From: Phytopythium helicoides | Lineage: Eukaryota; Oomycota; Peronosporomycetes; Pythiales; Pythiaceae | Direction of reading: 5' to 3' | Length of the DNA: 64,000 bases | Assembly: GCA_024867545.1 (NCBI GenBank) | Contig: JANFNE010000029.1 | Location: forward strand, 248,001-312,000 | In this document: one piece after another, positions 47,109-56,759 of the stretch | Layout: each line of letters opens with the position of its first letter | Numbering within the stretch: position 1 is the first letter of the stretch | Notes under the pieces: generated by a model | The model's input: the letters and a program-made list of their open reading frames with translations, nothing else | Database searches by the model: none | Told to the model about the DNA's origin: nothing | Made by a program: the position numbers and the translations under genes

Positions 47109-47500
47109 ATGAAGTTCGCCGCTGCCCTCCTCGCCTCGACCGCCGCCGTCGCCTCGGCCGCCACGTGCGACGTCTCGATCCTCTCGGGTCTCGTCGCCAC
47201 GACTGAGTTCACGGGCTGCCAGGACGACTCGGGCTACACGATCACGTCGCTGGTCGTCCCGACGGACGCCGAGGTCGCCAAGATCTGCACGAGCTCGTCG
47301 TGCAAGCAGCTGCTCGCGGACCTGAACGGCCTCGTCACGGTTGACTGCTCCCTCGGCTCGCTCAACATCCTGTCGGACCTCGTGGACCCCATTGTCGCCA
47401 CCTGCGGCTGGGGCTCGAGCTCGGGCTCGGCTGACTCGGCCACGGTCGGATCGACCTCGTCGGGCTCGACGGACGCCACGGTGACCACGGCCCCTGTGAC

Positions 47501-47531
<31 letters not shown>

Positions 47532-47681
47532 GCTGCCGCCCCCACGACCACGACGGCTGCGCCGACCTCATCGTCGGGCAGCTCCACGGGCTCGGCCAGC
47601 ACCGGCTCGAGCTCGGCCTCGTCGATCGCCACGGGCGTTGCCGCCACGGCCTTCGCTGTCGCCGCCGCTGCCATGCTGTAA
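47109..47681 (+). CDS. Elicitin-like protein, GPI-tailed (E1)
   Basis: 190 aa, intronless. Signal peptide 1-18 (MKFAAALLASTAAVASAA), then an elicitin domain with six cysteines in canonical order: C-DVSIL, TG-C-QDD, KI-C-TSSS-C-KQL, VD-C-SLG, AT-C-GW. A Ser/Thr/Ala linker of about 75 aa, with a TCG microsatellite encoding a Ser run near 47507-47530, leads to a hydrophobic end (GVAATAFAVAAAAML), a likely GPI signal. Elicitins are secreted sterol/lipid-binding proteins of oomycetes, and some trigger plant defence; this long-tailed class is cell-wall or membrane attached. It is the only plus-strand elicitin gene here and lies just upstream of the first receptor kinase. Confidence 0.93.
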
Positions 47682-48377
47682 GTCTTTTTCGACGCCTAAT
47701 CGCCTCGTCAAGCCATTCAGCACAGCGACAACACGCCGCAGTGGGTAGCGTGAGCACCGTCTCCGCTGCGCGTGTACAAGCGCTCGCTTCGAACGCAAAA
47801 GCTCACTCGACACTATGAAATATATGTGACTTTGCTGTTTCCGCTCGTGTCTTGATTCCCAGCGTTCTCTGCGACAATGGTGTTGCTCAGCCAGAAAGGA
47901 TCTGCCTTCATCATGTTGTGCTGCTGAATGGCAAGTTGCTCCCTGTATGATTTTCGTCCTGTGTCCTATGAGCAGACTGCTCTACGTCTCGGTGGTTCCG
48001 TCAATGGCAACGGATGACATGTCATGTGCAGGTGCACATGGACACCCTTCAAAGTCGCCCCCCATCGTTGGAAAACAGTGGCATGCTCTCATGTCACGTT
48101 GCTTGCGCCGGCTGGCCGTCATCATCAGAACCCGAGCCGCTTGCCGTCTGGTGCTGACTATAGAGCAGTCGCAGCCGAGAGGCACGGGCTTTGGGCTGTT
48201 CGACTGTCCATCTCCCCCCTCGCCCGAAACTTTCTCGTTGTAGGTGCGCGCTGATATACTCGTGCCAAGTCCCGCGTGGCGCTGCCCCCACGGCTTCGGA
48301 TTCTCGCTCCTTGCAGTTGATAGCGAGCTTCCCTCACTTTGCGTCTGTAGATCAATCGGTTCACCAATAGGACAGGA
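47682..48377. other. Intergenic between elicitin E1 and kinase RK1
   Basis: Holds the 3' flank of E1 and presumably the promoter of the kinase gene. No gene, RNA or repeat was recognised. Confidence 0.4.
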
Positions 48378-50132
48378 ATGAGGCGGCCGTGGCGACTTGC
48401 GGCGCTGCTGGCGCTGCTGGCAGTGGCCCATGCGGAGCTGCCGAGCGCCGGAGTCGACGACCGGTTCCTCCAGACCACAGGCAGCGCGTCCTCCGACGGC
48501 GGATCCACCGGCGGGACGACCACGCCGACGCCAACGCCAACGCCAACTCCGACGCCAACGCCGACCCCCACACCGACGTCAACGACGAAAACGCCCACGA
48601 CGACGGCTCCTCCCACGACGACAGAGCCAGCAACGACCACGGCGACACCCACGACGACGACCGAGACGCCAACGACGACGACCGAGACGCCGACAGAGAC
48701 CCCGGAGGCGACGACCGTGCAGCCAAAGGTGGAGCGGTACAACTCGACCACGCTGCCTCCGAGCATCTCGGAGAGCGAGCTGGACGGCGCCACGCTGCTG
48801 TATGTCGAGGTCACCAAGACCACGCACTCGGACGGCAGCATCACCTACAGCTACGTGGTCGTGTCCAAGACGGGCGACACGATCACCAGAGTCGAGGAGA
48901 GCGGCGCGTCGTCGGGCGACGGGTCAAGCAGCAGCAGCAGCAGCCAGGACCAAGGCGCGACCGACGGCAGCTCTGGGTCCTCGAGCTCTGGATTCGGCTC
49001 GGCAGGGTTGATCGGCGTCATCGCTGGAGGTCTCGTGCTCATGGCCATTGTCATCGGGTTCTTCCTCTACCGCCGCCGACAGATCCGTCGCCAGGAAGAG
49101 GCTGAAGCAGACTACCACGACACGATCGATTCTCCAATCCCTCGCGGTCAGTCACACAACTACACCGACAAGTCGTGGAGTGGAGATAACTACCGAGATG
49201 GCACGGGGGCCACGGGCACCCTGTCCTCTGGAAACGGGACGCAGATCTCACGAGCGAGTCTCTGGGATGAACCGGACCTCGTCGCCGCTCGAATTCCATT
49301 CGATCGCGTCCAGGTTGGCGAGCTGCTCGGCAAAGGAGCGTACGGCGAGGTGTACCGCGGCGAGTACCGCAACCAAGAGGTGGCCATCAAGCGGCTGCTG
49401 CCTGAGACGAGGAAGAACATGAAGCACATTGAGGGCTTCCTCGCCGAGATTCGACTCATGTCAACCATGGAGCACCCGCACATTGTGCAGTTTGTCGGTG
49501 TCGCGTGGGATTCCCTCTCGGACCTCATGTGCCTCACCGAGTACATGGCAGGTGGTGACCTCCGCACGATGCTTGTAAGCTACCATGAGAGTGGACACCC
49601 AGTAGGATACGACCCCACCAAGGCCAACATCGCGCTTCACGTCACCCACGGACTCACGTACTTGCACTCGCTGAGCCCGGTGGTGCTCCATCGCGACCTC
49701 AAGTCTCGCAACATTCTGCTCACCGACTCGCTCGTGGCCAAGTTGACCGACTTTGGCGTCTCCCGTGAGCGATCAGACCGCACGATGACAGCAGGAGTAG
49801 GCTCCAGTCTCTGGATGGCACCCGAAATTATGATGGGGACCCGGTACGACGAGAAGGCCGACATATTCTCGCTCGGAGTCGTTATGTCGGAGCTCGACAC
49901 GCACGAGCTGCCGTACACACACGCCAAGGAGTCTGAGACCGGGCACTCGCTGCCGGACATGGTCGTGCTCCAGATGGTGACCGCCGGCCGGCTCCGAGTC
50001 CAGCTTTCGGATCGTCTGCAGCCGTCACTGCGCCATTTGATTACCGAGTGTGTGAGTCTGGATCCGCGAGACCGGCCGACCGCCGCCCAGGTGCTCTACG
50101 AGCTGCAGATGATCTCCAAGGCGATGCACTGA
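48378..50132 (+). CDS. TKL receptor kinase RK1
   Basis: 584 aa, intronless. Signal peptide about 1-20 (LAALLALLAVAHA); Thr/Pro-rich stalk about 36-115 with TPTPTP and TTT runs; a conserved membrane-proximal module about 121-168 (YNSTTLPPSIS ... YVEVTKTT ... TYSYVVVSKTGD); Ser/Gly spacer; one membrane helix about 209-231 (GLIGVIAGGLVLMAIVIGFF) followed by RRRQIRR; kinase domain about 312-580 with GKGAYGEVYRG, VAIK Lys 338, HRDLKSRN Asp 440, DFG Asp 458 and MAPE. All catalytic residues are present, so it should be active. Signature blocks such as HIVQFVGVAWDSLSDLMCL match oomycete TKL kinases. It senses an unknown ligand at the cell surface. First of three tandem paralogues. Confidence 0.93.
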   Translation: MRRPWRLAALLALLAVAHAELPSAGVDDRFLQTTGSASSDGGSTGGTTTPTPTPTPTPTPTPTPTPTSTTKTPTTTAPPTTTEPATTTATPTTTTETPTTTTETPTETPEATTVQPKVERYNSTTLPPSISESELDGATLLYVEVTKTTHSDGSITYSYVVVSKTGDTITRVEESGASSGDGSSSSSSSQDQGATDGSSGSSSSGFGSAGLIGVIAGGLVLMAIVIGFFLYRRRQIRRQEEAEADYHDTIDSPIPRGQSHNYTDKSWSGDNYRDGTGATGTLSSGNGTQISRASLWDEPDLVAARIPFDRVQVGELLGKGAYGEVYRGEYRNQEVAIKRLLPETRKNMKHIEGFLAEIRLMSTMEHPHIVQFVGVAWDSLSDLMCLTEYMAGGDLRTMLVSYHESGHPVGYDPTKANIALHVTHGLTYLHSLSPVVLHRDLKSRNILLTDSLVAKLTDFGVSRERSDRTMTAGVGSSLWMAPEIMMGTRYDEKADIFSLGVVMSELDTHELPYTHAKESETGHSLPDMVVLQMVTAGRLRVQLSDRLQPSLRHLITECVSLDPRDRPTAAQVLYELQMISKAMH

Positions 50133-50633
50133 CCTCCCACGCATCGAGCGTACTCCCCAACCACAAGTGAATGATCAAACCAGCTTTGTCAAGGCAAGCA
50201 GAGCTAGCCGACAGACCATCTTTTGCAGATACTGTACACCTTTGTTGATAAAAGATTGATTGGACCCCCTGGAGCTTTTGTGGATCGCTTGAAGATCGCT
50301 TACAGACTGTGCGGTTTCGCAGCGCTCTATGGCGATCGCACATGTTCAGATGGCGGTCAAACTCACTTACTGCCCTCTTTCATTTTCGTGCGCTCTCTCT
50401 TGCTTGGGCTATGCAAGTCCGAACCCACACATGTGAGTTGGGTGCAGAGCGCAAACGAGAGAAAGAAAATCCACACTTGTGATTCACTGGCAGGTCGCAA
50501 ATGGAGCCGCTGGACGCAAATTTTTTTTGGCGGTGGTTTCTCCGAGTTGCTGCCGTCCCATCCAACCCATTCATCGATTCTCCAGGATCTCAAAGCGACG
50601 CTTGCTCGTGGTTGAGAGCTGCTGTATGTGGCG
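50133..50633. other. Intergenic between RK1 and RK2
   Basis: Contains the RK1 3' end and the RK2 promoter. A stretch near 50380-50400 (TTTCATTTTCGTGC) resembles an oomycete initiator but lies about 240 bp from the RK2 ATG. No gene seen. Confidence 0.3.
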
Positions 50634-52772
50634 ATGGCTCCACCGAGACGCTCGTTGCTGGTGCTGCTGGTGCTGCTAGTGGCGCTGGCCTCATGGACGC
50701 ACGTCACGACTGCAGATGCCGTGCGACGCCTTCAAACAGACGCATCAGGTGAGGCTCAATCCCTCTTCCCCTTTCTAAAGGGTCGTCCTGCTCAGCGCAA
50801 ACTCCTTCTTCTTGATATCGTTGTAGGCGTCGCTGACGATTCTGTTGTCGGGTCATCTGCCTCCGGTGGTTCGTCGGGCACTGGAGCAGGCACAGGAAGC
50901 GCGGGGACTACTCCAAGTACCAGCTCACCGTCGTCAAGCGGCAACAGCGGGTCGACTAGCAACCCGTCGACATCGGGATCAACCGGAAGCTCGTCCACGA
51001 CGACTTCGCCACCCCCGACGACGACAACGCCTACCACTACGACCAAGACGCCGACCACTACCACCGCGACGCCTACGACTACCACCGCGACGCCGACCAC
51101 AACGACCAGCACGCCTACCACAACTACAAAGACTCCTACGGCGACTACTACTGCTCCACCTACAACCACATCGCCTCCAACTACCACGGCACCTGCAACG
51201 ACGACAGCGGCACCTGTGGTCACGACTCGAGCGCCAACAACGACGACTGAAGCGCCGGCAACAACAACATCAACTCCCACGTCGACAACTACGCAGCCCA
51301 GCGTCGTAACCTACAACTCGTCCACGCTTCCACCAGATATTGATGATAGCAACTTGAACGGATCAACCGTCTTGTGGGTTGAAGTCACCAAGACCACCAA
51401 TGCTGACGGCACAGTCACCTACAGCTACGTTGTCGTGACGAAGGTCGGCGACACGATCCAAAGAGTCAACGAGACAGCTCTTACGTCAACTTCTGCTCCT
51501 ACCGCCACTCTGACAAGTCTCCCTGGCAGCTCAAGTGGCAGCACTAGCACCAGCAGCACGAGTGGTCAAGCGAAGGGAGCCCAGGCAAGTGATGGAACAA
51601 CTGCAGCGTCGAAAACGTCTGGGTTCTCTTCAGGCGCACTGGTTGGTGTCGTGGTTGGTGGACTGGTACTTACAGCGCTGCTCATCGGATTCTTCGTACT
51701 TCGCCGGCGCCAAATTCTGCGCGATCGGGATTCAGTTGCCGATGACGACATCATTGAATCCCCTGTTCGACATGATCAAGCTCGCCCGTACAAGAGTCCA
51801 TCGACTTGGGGGATCAACTATCAGGAAGTGACTTCCCAAACAGCCACGACGATGTCGTCACAAGGAACTGGACCAAATCGTACACGTTCGTCCGGAAGTC
51901 TTTGGGAAGACGCTGTCATTGTGGCAGCTCGAGTTCCATTTGACCGAGTCACGATTGGCGAGCTGCTTGGAAAAGGTGCTTATGGCGAAGTCTACCGTGG
52001 TGAGTTCCGTGACCAAAAGGTTGCTGTCAAGCGTCTTCTTCCGGAGACCAGGAAGAACATGGTGCATATTGAGGGATTCTTGTCAGAGATTCGTCTACTG
52101 GCTGTGATGGAGCATCCTCACATTGTGCAATTTGTGGGTGTTGCGTGGGACTCGCTTTCGGACCTCATGTGCCTCACGGAATTCATGGGCGGCGGTGACC
52201 TTCGATCACTTTTGATTGAGTATCAAGAAATTGGGCATCCAGTCGGCTACGATCTCAAGAAAACCAACATCGCGCTGCATGTCACTCATGGTCTCACCTA
52301 TCTGCACTCACTGAGTCCAATCGTGCTGCATCGAGATCTCAAGTCTCGCAACATTCTCCTCACGAACTCTCTCCAAGCCAAGTTGACAGACTTTGGCGTA
52401 TCTCGCGAGCGGTCTGATCGTACAATGACTGCTGGCGTTGGCTCGAGTCTTTGGATGGCGCCTGAAGTCATGATGGGGATGCGTTATGACGAGAAGGCAG
52501 ATATTTTCTCGCTAGGCGTTGTCATGTCGGAGCTGGACACGCATCAGCTTCCATACTCGCACGCCAAGGAGAGCCAGACGGGGGCTCCGATGCCAGATAT
52601 GGCCGTATTGCAGCTCGTGACCGCTGGGCGTCTTCGAGTTCAACTATCCGAGCGGTTGTTGCCTTCGCTGCGGCACTTGATCACGGAGTGCGTGAATCTT
52701 GATCCTCGTCAGCGTCCGACTGCAGCGCAGGCTTTATATGAGCTGCAAATGATGGCGAGATCGCTGCAGTAA
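50634..52772 (+). CDS. TKL receptor kinase RK2
   Basis: The frame opens at GTG 50628; the true ATG is 50634, giving 712 aa if unspliced. Signal peptide about 1-27 (SLLVLLVLLVALASW). A likely 78-bp intron at 50749-50826 (GTGAGG ... GTAG) is an exact multiple of three, so splicing removes 26 aa without a frame change; RK1 has no matching segment, which favours splicing. A Ser/Gly and long Thr/Pro stalk, the conserved module (YNSSTLPPDID ... WVEVTKTT ... TYSYVVVTKVGD), and one membrane helix (ALVGVVVGGLVLTALLIGFF) follow. The kinase has GKGAYGEVYRG, VAVK, HRDLKSRN and DFG intact. It is very close to RK1 in the kinase but has a longer stalk and lower GC at third positions. Confidence 0.92.
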   Translation: MAPPRRSLLVLLVLLVALASWTHVTTADAVRRLQTDASGEAQSLFPFLKGRPAQRKLLLLDIVVGVADDSVVGSSASGGSSGTGAGTGSAGTTPSTSSPSSSGNSGSTSNPSTSGSTGSSSTTTSPPPTTTTPTTTTKTPTTTTATPTTTTATPTTTTSTPTTTTKTPTATTTAPPTTTSPPTTTAPATTTAAPVVTTRAPTTTTEAPATTTSTPTSTTTQPSVVTYNSSTLPPDIDDSNLNGSTVLWVEVTKTTNADGTVTYSYVVVTKVGDTIQRVNETALTSTSAPTATLTSLPGSSSGSTSTSSTSGQAKGAQASDGTTAASKTSGFSSGALVGVVVGGLVLTALLIGFFVLRRRQILRDRDSVADDDIIESPVRHDQARPYKSPSTWGINYQEVTSQTATTMSSQGTGPNRTRSSGSLWEDAVIVAARVPFDRVTIGELLGKGAYGEVYRGEFRDQKVAVKRLLPETRKNMVHIEGFLSEIRLLAVMEHPHIVQFVGVAWDSLSDLMCLTEFMGGGDLRSLLIEYQEIGHPVGYDLKKTNIALHVTHGLTYLHSLSPIVLHRDLKSRNILLTNSLQAKLTDFGVSRERSDRTMTAGVGSSLWMAPEVMMGMRYDEKADIFSLGVVMSELDTHQLPYSHAKESQTGAPMPDMAVLQLVTAGRLRVQLSERLLPSLRHLITECVNLDPRQRPTAAQALYELQMMARSLQ
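50749..50826 (+). other. Probable in-frame 78-bp intron (exitron-like)
   Basis: It begins GTGAGG, has a CT-rich 3' part (CTCCTTCTTCTTG) and ends TTGTAG. Length 78, divisible by three, with no stop in frame, so both forms are translatable. It encodes a stretch not found in RK1 or RK3. Confidence 0.7.
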
Positions 52773-52986
52773 AGAGATAGCTCTTGAAGTCCAGTTAAGC
52801 GTAGGTTCGTGTTGTAAGCCATGCGCAGCTTGGTGACACGTTTATGAAGCGATGGGTGGCGTGGTGTTCGAACAGCATACTTGAATCGTGGAAAGAAGCT
52901 CACATAATATATTCCACCCTTCTAGGTCTTCATCTGTATCAAACGCTCCAATTTCCTCTGGCTCCTGCTTTTCGTCGGCCTTCATC

Positions 52987-53526
52987 ATGGTAGACCTCGC
53001 GGCTTTAGCTGCCATCGCCACCAATATTGCTACCGTGAAAGCTGCTGCGTGCAACACAATCATTATTATATCGCTCCTGACCACGGACGCTGAGGTCGCT
53101 GCCATGTGCGGTGACTCAGCCTGCCTTGCTGCTATGTCGGCCCTCGAGGCCACAGGCGTTGGTGATTGCACGGTCGACACGCTCTCGATCATGACGGAAC
53201 TCGCCAATCCCGTCGCCTGAAGTGATGACAGGGACGCATTATGACGAGAAGGCTGCTGTGTTTTCACTTGGTGTGGTGATGTCGGAGCTTGACACCCACC
53301 AGTTACCATATTCGAACACCAAGGACGCTCAGAATGGCACTCTACTACCAGGAATGGCGGTATTGCAGTTGGTAGCCGCTGGGGTCTTCGAGTCAAGCTG
53401 TCAGACAACCTGACAGCTTCGATTCACTCCTTGATCGAGCAATGCTTGAACATAAAACCCGAAGATCGTCCGACAGCAGCTCAGATATTGTATGAACTTC
53501 AAATGAGCGCGAGGTCGATGAAGTGA
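52987..53526 (+). pseudogene. Elicitin-kinase chimeric pseudogene
   Basis: The 5' part (52987-53217) is elicitin-like: a leader-like start (MVDLAALAAIATNIATVKAA), then CNTIIIISLL, AAMCGDSACLAAMSALEA, GDCTVDTLSIMTELANPV. Compared with elicitin E4 it lacks about 24 residues including Cys2 and ends before Cys6. At 53211-53218 it passes directly, one base out of frame, into the C-terminal third of a receptor kinase: PEVMTGTHYDEKAAVFSLG, SELDTHQLPYS, then, after another frameshift near 53390, LRVKLSDNL and RPTAAQILYELQMSARSMK, ending at TGA 53524-53526. The elicitin frame stops at 53218-53220. The kinase piece is closest to RK2/RK3. It lies between RK2 and RK3. No functional product is expected beyond a truncated elicitin. 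Confidence 0.85.
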
Positions 53527-53924
53527 AACAACATCCAAGCAAGTTACCGACGCCAACACGCCTTTCATTTGTAAGTTGAGAGGATAGGGAGCTCAGGGCG
53601 GTCATGCCAGTGAAGATGAACACGAAAGGTGCATATTTCGGTCCCCCTTCTATTCAACTGAACTCTGAGTGCGCTTCATGCCTTTGTCACGTTGAAGTGA
53701 CCAAGGGACGCTTGAAGTGATGGCTTCGCTCACAAAGACGGGTTGGCTTTCTGAACCACTAACCGGTCGTTTCAGGCATAGAGCCCAGTTCGCTTGGTAT
53801 GCGCATATCTACCTCGACACACACTGTTTTATGATGCCCGAAGGTGTGTCTTTAGATCAGCGGACATTTCGGGATTTGAGACGTCAGGGTGTCGACAAAC
53901 TTTTCGAACACTGCGACGCTTGCA
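53527..53924. other. Intergenic upstream of RK3
   Basis: I looked here for the missing signal-peptide exon of RK3 and found none. A plus frame 53717-53971 overlaps the RK3 start out of frame and has no leader-like sequence. Confidence 0.4.
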
Positions 53925-55532
53925 ATGGCGAGCAACAATGGATCGGACGACATCGAATTCCCCGCCGATAACCCCGTTGTCCCGACGCCAGAACCAAATG
54001 TGGATACGTCGACGACAACAACGACTACACCTTCAACAGCAACAAATTCGCCTGCTGCAACTACCACTGCACCTGATACAACTGCCGCTGCATCAACTGA
54101 TTCAACTGAAGCCAGCGTCGTGCACTACAATTCGTCGACATTGCCACCAAGCATTGATGAGAGCGATCTCAACGGAGCTACGCTGCTGTGGGTCGAGGTC
54201 ACCAAGACCACGAATGCAGACGGAACTGTTACCTACAGCTACGTGGTTGTCACCAAGACAGGCGATGTGATTCAGACGTTCAATGAAACTGATAAAGCAG
54301 TGGCTGAGTCGGGATCTGGCTCAACTTCGTTGATCGCGGATGGATCGAGTTCTCCATCTGGGCTATCGTCGAGTGCGCTCATCGCTATTATTGCTGGCGT
54401 GCTCTTCGTGCTAGTTCTTCTCATCGGGGTTTTGGCACTTCGACGGCGTCGTCGACCTCAAGACTCCCATTTGACTGGATATGTCGGTCTCCAAAGTCCT
54501 TCGTCAGAGCAGCAATATCCCATTCGAAACAGCAAGAGCAACTCTCTGCGAGAAATCCTGAGTAAGGACATGACGAAGTCGTCAAAGACAACCACAGGAC
54601 ACTCTTCTCATCGCTCCGACTCGGAGCGCTCTCGACCACGTCGATCGGGAAGTCTCTGGGAAGATGAAGCAATTGTTGCTGCTCGTATACCCTTTGATCG
54701 TGTCCACATTGGAGTGCAACTTGGCCAAGGAGCGTTTGGCGAAGTGTATCGTGGAGAGTTCCGTGAGCAGGATGTTGCCATCAAGCGCTTACTACCACAA
54801 ACACGGAAAAATATGACCCAAATCGAAGCCTTCCTTGCCGAGATCAAGCTTCTGGCCTCCATGGAGCACCCAAGCATTGTTCAGTTTGTTGGTGTAGCGT
54901 GGGATTCGCTTAGCGACCTTATGTGCTTGACAGAGTTCATGTCTGGCGGCGACCTTCGCAACCTGCTTATTGAGTACCAAGAGGCCGAATACCCTACTGG
55001 ATTTGATGAGTCGAAGGTTCATATTGCTCTCCAAGTAACGCACGGACTCACATACCTCCACTCGCTCAATCCAATTGTGCTGCATCGAGATCTGAAATCA
55101 AGGAATATATTGCTGAGCGAAACGCTGCAAGCCAAGCTGACCGACTTTGGTGTCAGTCGCGAAAGCTCAGACCGCACGATGACTGCAGGAGTAGGATCCA
55201 TCTTGTGGATGGCCCCAGAAGTCATGATGGGCATGCGATACGACGAAAAAGCCGACGTATTCTCGTTGGGAGTTGTCTTGTCGGAGCTTGACACGCACCA
55301 ACTGCCGTATGCGCACGCAAGAGACAGCCAAACTGGAGCGCCATTAGGGGATATGGCGCTGCTGCAGCTTGTGTCGACTTGCAGATTAACTATTCAGCTT
55401 TCCGACAGGATTCAACCGCACCTGCGGCACTTGATCACTGCCTGTGTAAATCCTGATCCTCGTCGGCGTCCGACTGCTGCACAAGCACTGCATGAGCTAC
55501 AGCTAGCACAGCAATCGATGCGAAGGGATTGA
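53925..55532 (+). CDS. TKL receptor kinase RK3, no signal peptide
   Basis: The frame opens at GTG 53889; the first ATG is 53925, giving 535 aa. Unlike RK1 and RK2 the start (MASNNGSDDIEFPADN) is polar, with no signal peptide. A short Thr-rich stretch, the conserved module from about residue 68 (YNSSTLPPSID ... WVEVTKTT ... TYSYVVVTKTGD), a membrane helix about 148-172 (ALIAIIAGVLFVLVLLIGVL) and RRRRRP follow. The kinase has GQGAFGEVYRG, VAIK, HRDLKSRN, DFG and MAPE, so catalysis looks intact. A single helix could act as a signal anchor, but the missing leader and the rearranged chimera just upstream suggest 5' loss. The kinase domain is diverged from RK1/RK2 (ILWMAPE, RESSDR). Confidence 0.9.
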   Translation: MASNNGSDDIEFPADNPVVPTPEPNVDTSTTTTTTPSTATNSPAATTTAPDTTAAASTDSTEASVVHYNSSTLPPSIDESDLNGATLLWVEVTKTTNADGTVTYSYVVVTKTGDVIQTFNETDKAVAESGSGSTSLIADGSSSPSGLSSSALIAIIAGVLFVLVLLIGVLALRRRRRPQDSHLTGYVGLQSPSSEQQYPIRNSKSNSLREILSKDMTKSSKTTTGHSSHRSDSERSRPRRSGSLWEDEAIVAARIPFDRVHIGVQLGQGAFGEVYRGEFREQDVAIKRLLPQTRKNMTQIEAFLAEIKLLASMEHPSIVQFVGVAWDSLSDLMCLTEFMSGGDLRNLLIEYQEAEYPTGFDESKVHIALQVTHGLTYLHSLNPIVLHRDLKSRNILLSETLQAKLTDFGVSRESSDRTMTAGVGSILWMAPEVMMGMRYDEKADVFSLGVVLSELDTHQLPYAHARDSQTGAPLGDMALLQLVSTCRLTIQLSDRIQPHLRHLITACVNPDPRRRPTAAQALHELQLAQQSMRRD

Positions 55533-55665
55533 ATGCTTTTAATACAAAGGAATGTTATGCTGATAAATCATGCAAGACCATGTTCAGCGTCTAGTTCATC
55601 TCTTGCCAATCTTGTTTTCACTCGAAACTCTACGCAAAACAAACGAAGCAATAGAGCACCACAAC

Positions 55666-56526
55666 TTAGTGGAACACAGCCATAATGGTAGCTGCAGCAG
55701 CCGAGCCCATGAAAGCAGTCGTGGTGGAGAGGCTAGACGCAGCGCTACTTCCCGACGCCGAGGCCGACTTGGACGCCGACGCCGAGCTCGACGAAGTGCT
55801 GGATCCCGACGATGACGCATCTCGGGAAACCGTCTCAATCGCATCGGATGAGTCACTGGCGCTGTCCGAGTCACCAACGCTCACATCCGAGCCGCTGCTG
55901 CCCGACGATGACGACGCGCTGAAGGAGAAAAATGCTTCGTCTCCAATTGAGGCATCGCTGTCAAGGCTTCCCGAAGAGAAGCTGTCGAGGTCAAAATCCT
56001 CGTCAGCGTCTCCATCAGATCCGTCAGACCCGGTCGCAGAGGATCCAGTCGCAGAGGAACCGGTCGCAGAGGAACCAGTAGACGAGTACGCGGTTGCCGA
56101 CGAGTCAGCGCCAATGTCGGACGCGTCCGTGTCAAACGAGTCATCAACATCCGTCGAGTCGTCGTTGAGCGTGTCATCAGTACTGCTGCCGCTCGCCTGG
56201 GTTGAGGCCGATCCCGCGCAGTAAGCGACCACGGGATTGACCAGGTCCGACTGGAGCGAGACGGAGCCAGTCGTGCAGTCACCAAGTTCGTTGAGCGACT
56301 CGAGGACTGACTGGCATGCCGTGCTCGAGCACATGGCAGCAATTTCGTCGCTCGAGGGAGCAACAAGCGACGAGAACGAGTAACCCGAGTCGGATGAGCA
56401 CTGCGACGCGTCACTCGACGTGACGGTAATCGACAACGAGCTTGCATCACAAACATCGGCGCGAGCCAAGTCGGCAAAGGCGAGAGCAACTGTAGCAGCA
56501 AAACCCGTCAAGAGCTGGAGCTTCAT
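55666..56526 (-). CDS. Elicitin-like protein, GPI-tailed (E2)
   Basis: 286 aa; ATG 56526, chosen because the signal peptide MKLQLLTGFAATVALAFADLA starts there although the frame extends to 56754. Elicitin domain with six cysteines: V-C-DASS, SQ-C-SSD, AM-C-SSTA-C-QSV, GD-C-TTG, AY-C-AGS. The tail of about 165 aa is Ser/Asp-rich and acidic, with a short tandem GSSAT repeat (plus-strand 56030-56085), and ends in a moderately hydrophobic stretch (FMGSAAAATIMAVFH), a possible GPI signal. A secreted, wall-associated sterol or lipid binder by family. First of three minus-strand elicitin genes in a row; it converges on RK3 with only 133 bp between stop codons. Confidence 0.92.
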   Translation of the reverse strand: MKLQLLTGFAATVALAFADLARADVCDASSLSITVTSSDASQCSSDSGYSFSSLVAPSSDEIAAMCSSTACQSVLESLNELGDCTTGSVSLQSDLVNPVVAYCAGSASTQASGSSTDDTLNDDSTDVDDSFDTDASDIGADSSATAYSSTGSSATGSSATGSSATGSDGSDGDADEDFDLDSFSSGSLDSDASIGDEAFFSFSASSSSGSSGSDVSVGDSDSASDSSDAIETVSRDASSSGSSTSSSSASASKSASASGSSAASSLSTTTAFMGSAAAATIMAVFH

Positions 56527-56604
56527 GGCTGATGAAAATGTTCTGGTTGAAAAACAGCGAGCGAGTGACAACTTCCGAGGTCGCTTGCGAGTTGGAGAAT
56601 GGCA

Positions 56605-56628
56605 AGAGAGAGAGAGAGAGAGAGAGAG
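56605..56628. repeat. (GA)n microsatellite in E2 leader
   Basis: About 12 GA units lie about 80 bp upstream of the E2 start codon, reading CT on the coding strand. Possibly a pyrimidine-rich promoter or 5' UTR element. Confidence 0.9.
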
Positions 56629-56759
56629 TCGACACGAAGCAGTCACTGACCGCCGCTCAAGCGTGCGCTCATTGTGTGCCTCGGATCCGGATGGCCGCTC
56701 GGTGAGACGACGCGCAGCGTTGCAGAGACACTGCAAGTGACTCGCGTCGTGCATTGATG

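Noticed and set aside
47234..47757. Long minus-strand frames opposite elicitin E1 and opposite the kinase stalks (for example 48158-48844, 50792-51280)
   Set aside because: They are shadows of Thr/Ser/Ala-rich codons and consist of Val/Gly or Arg runs without domains.
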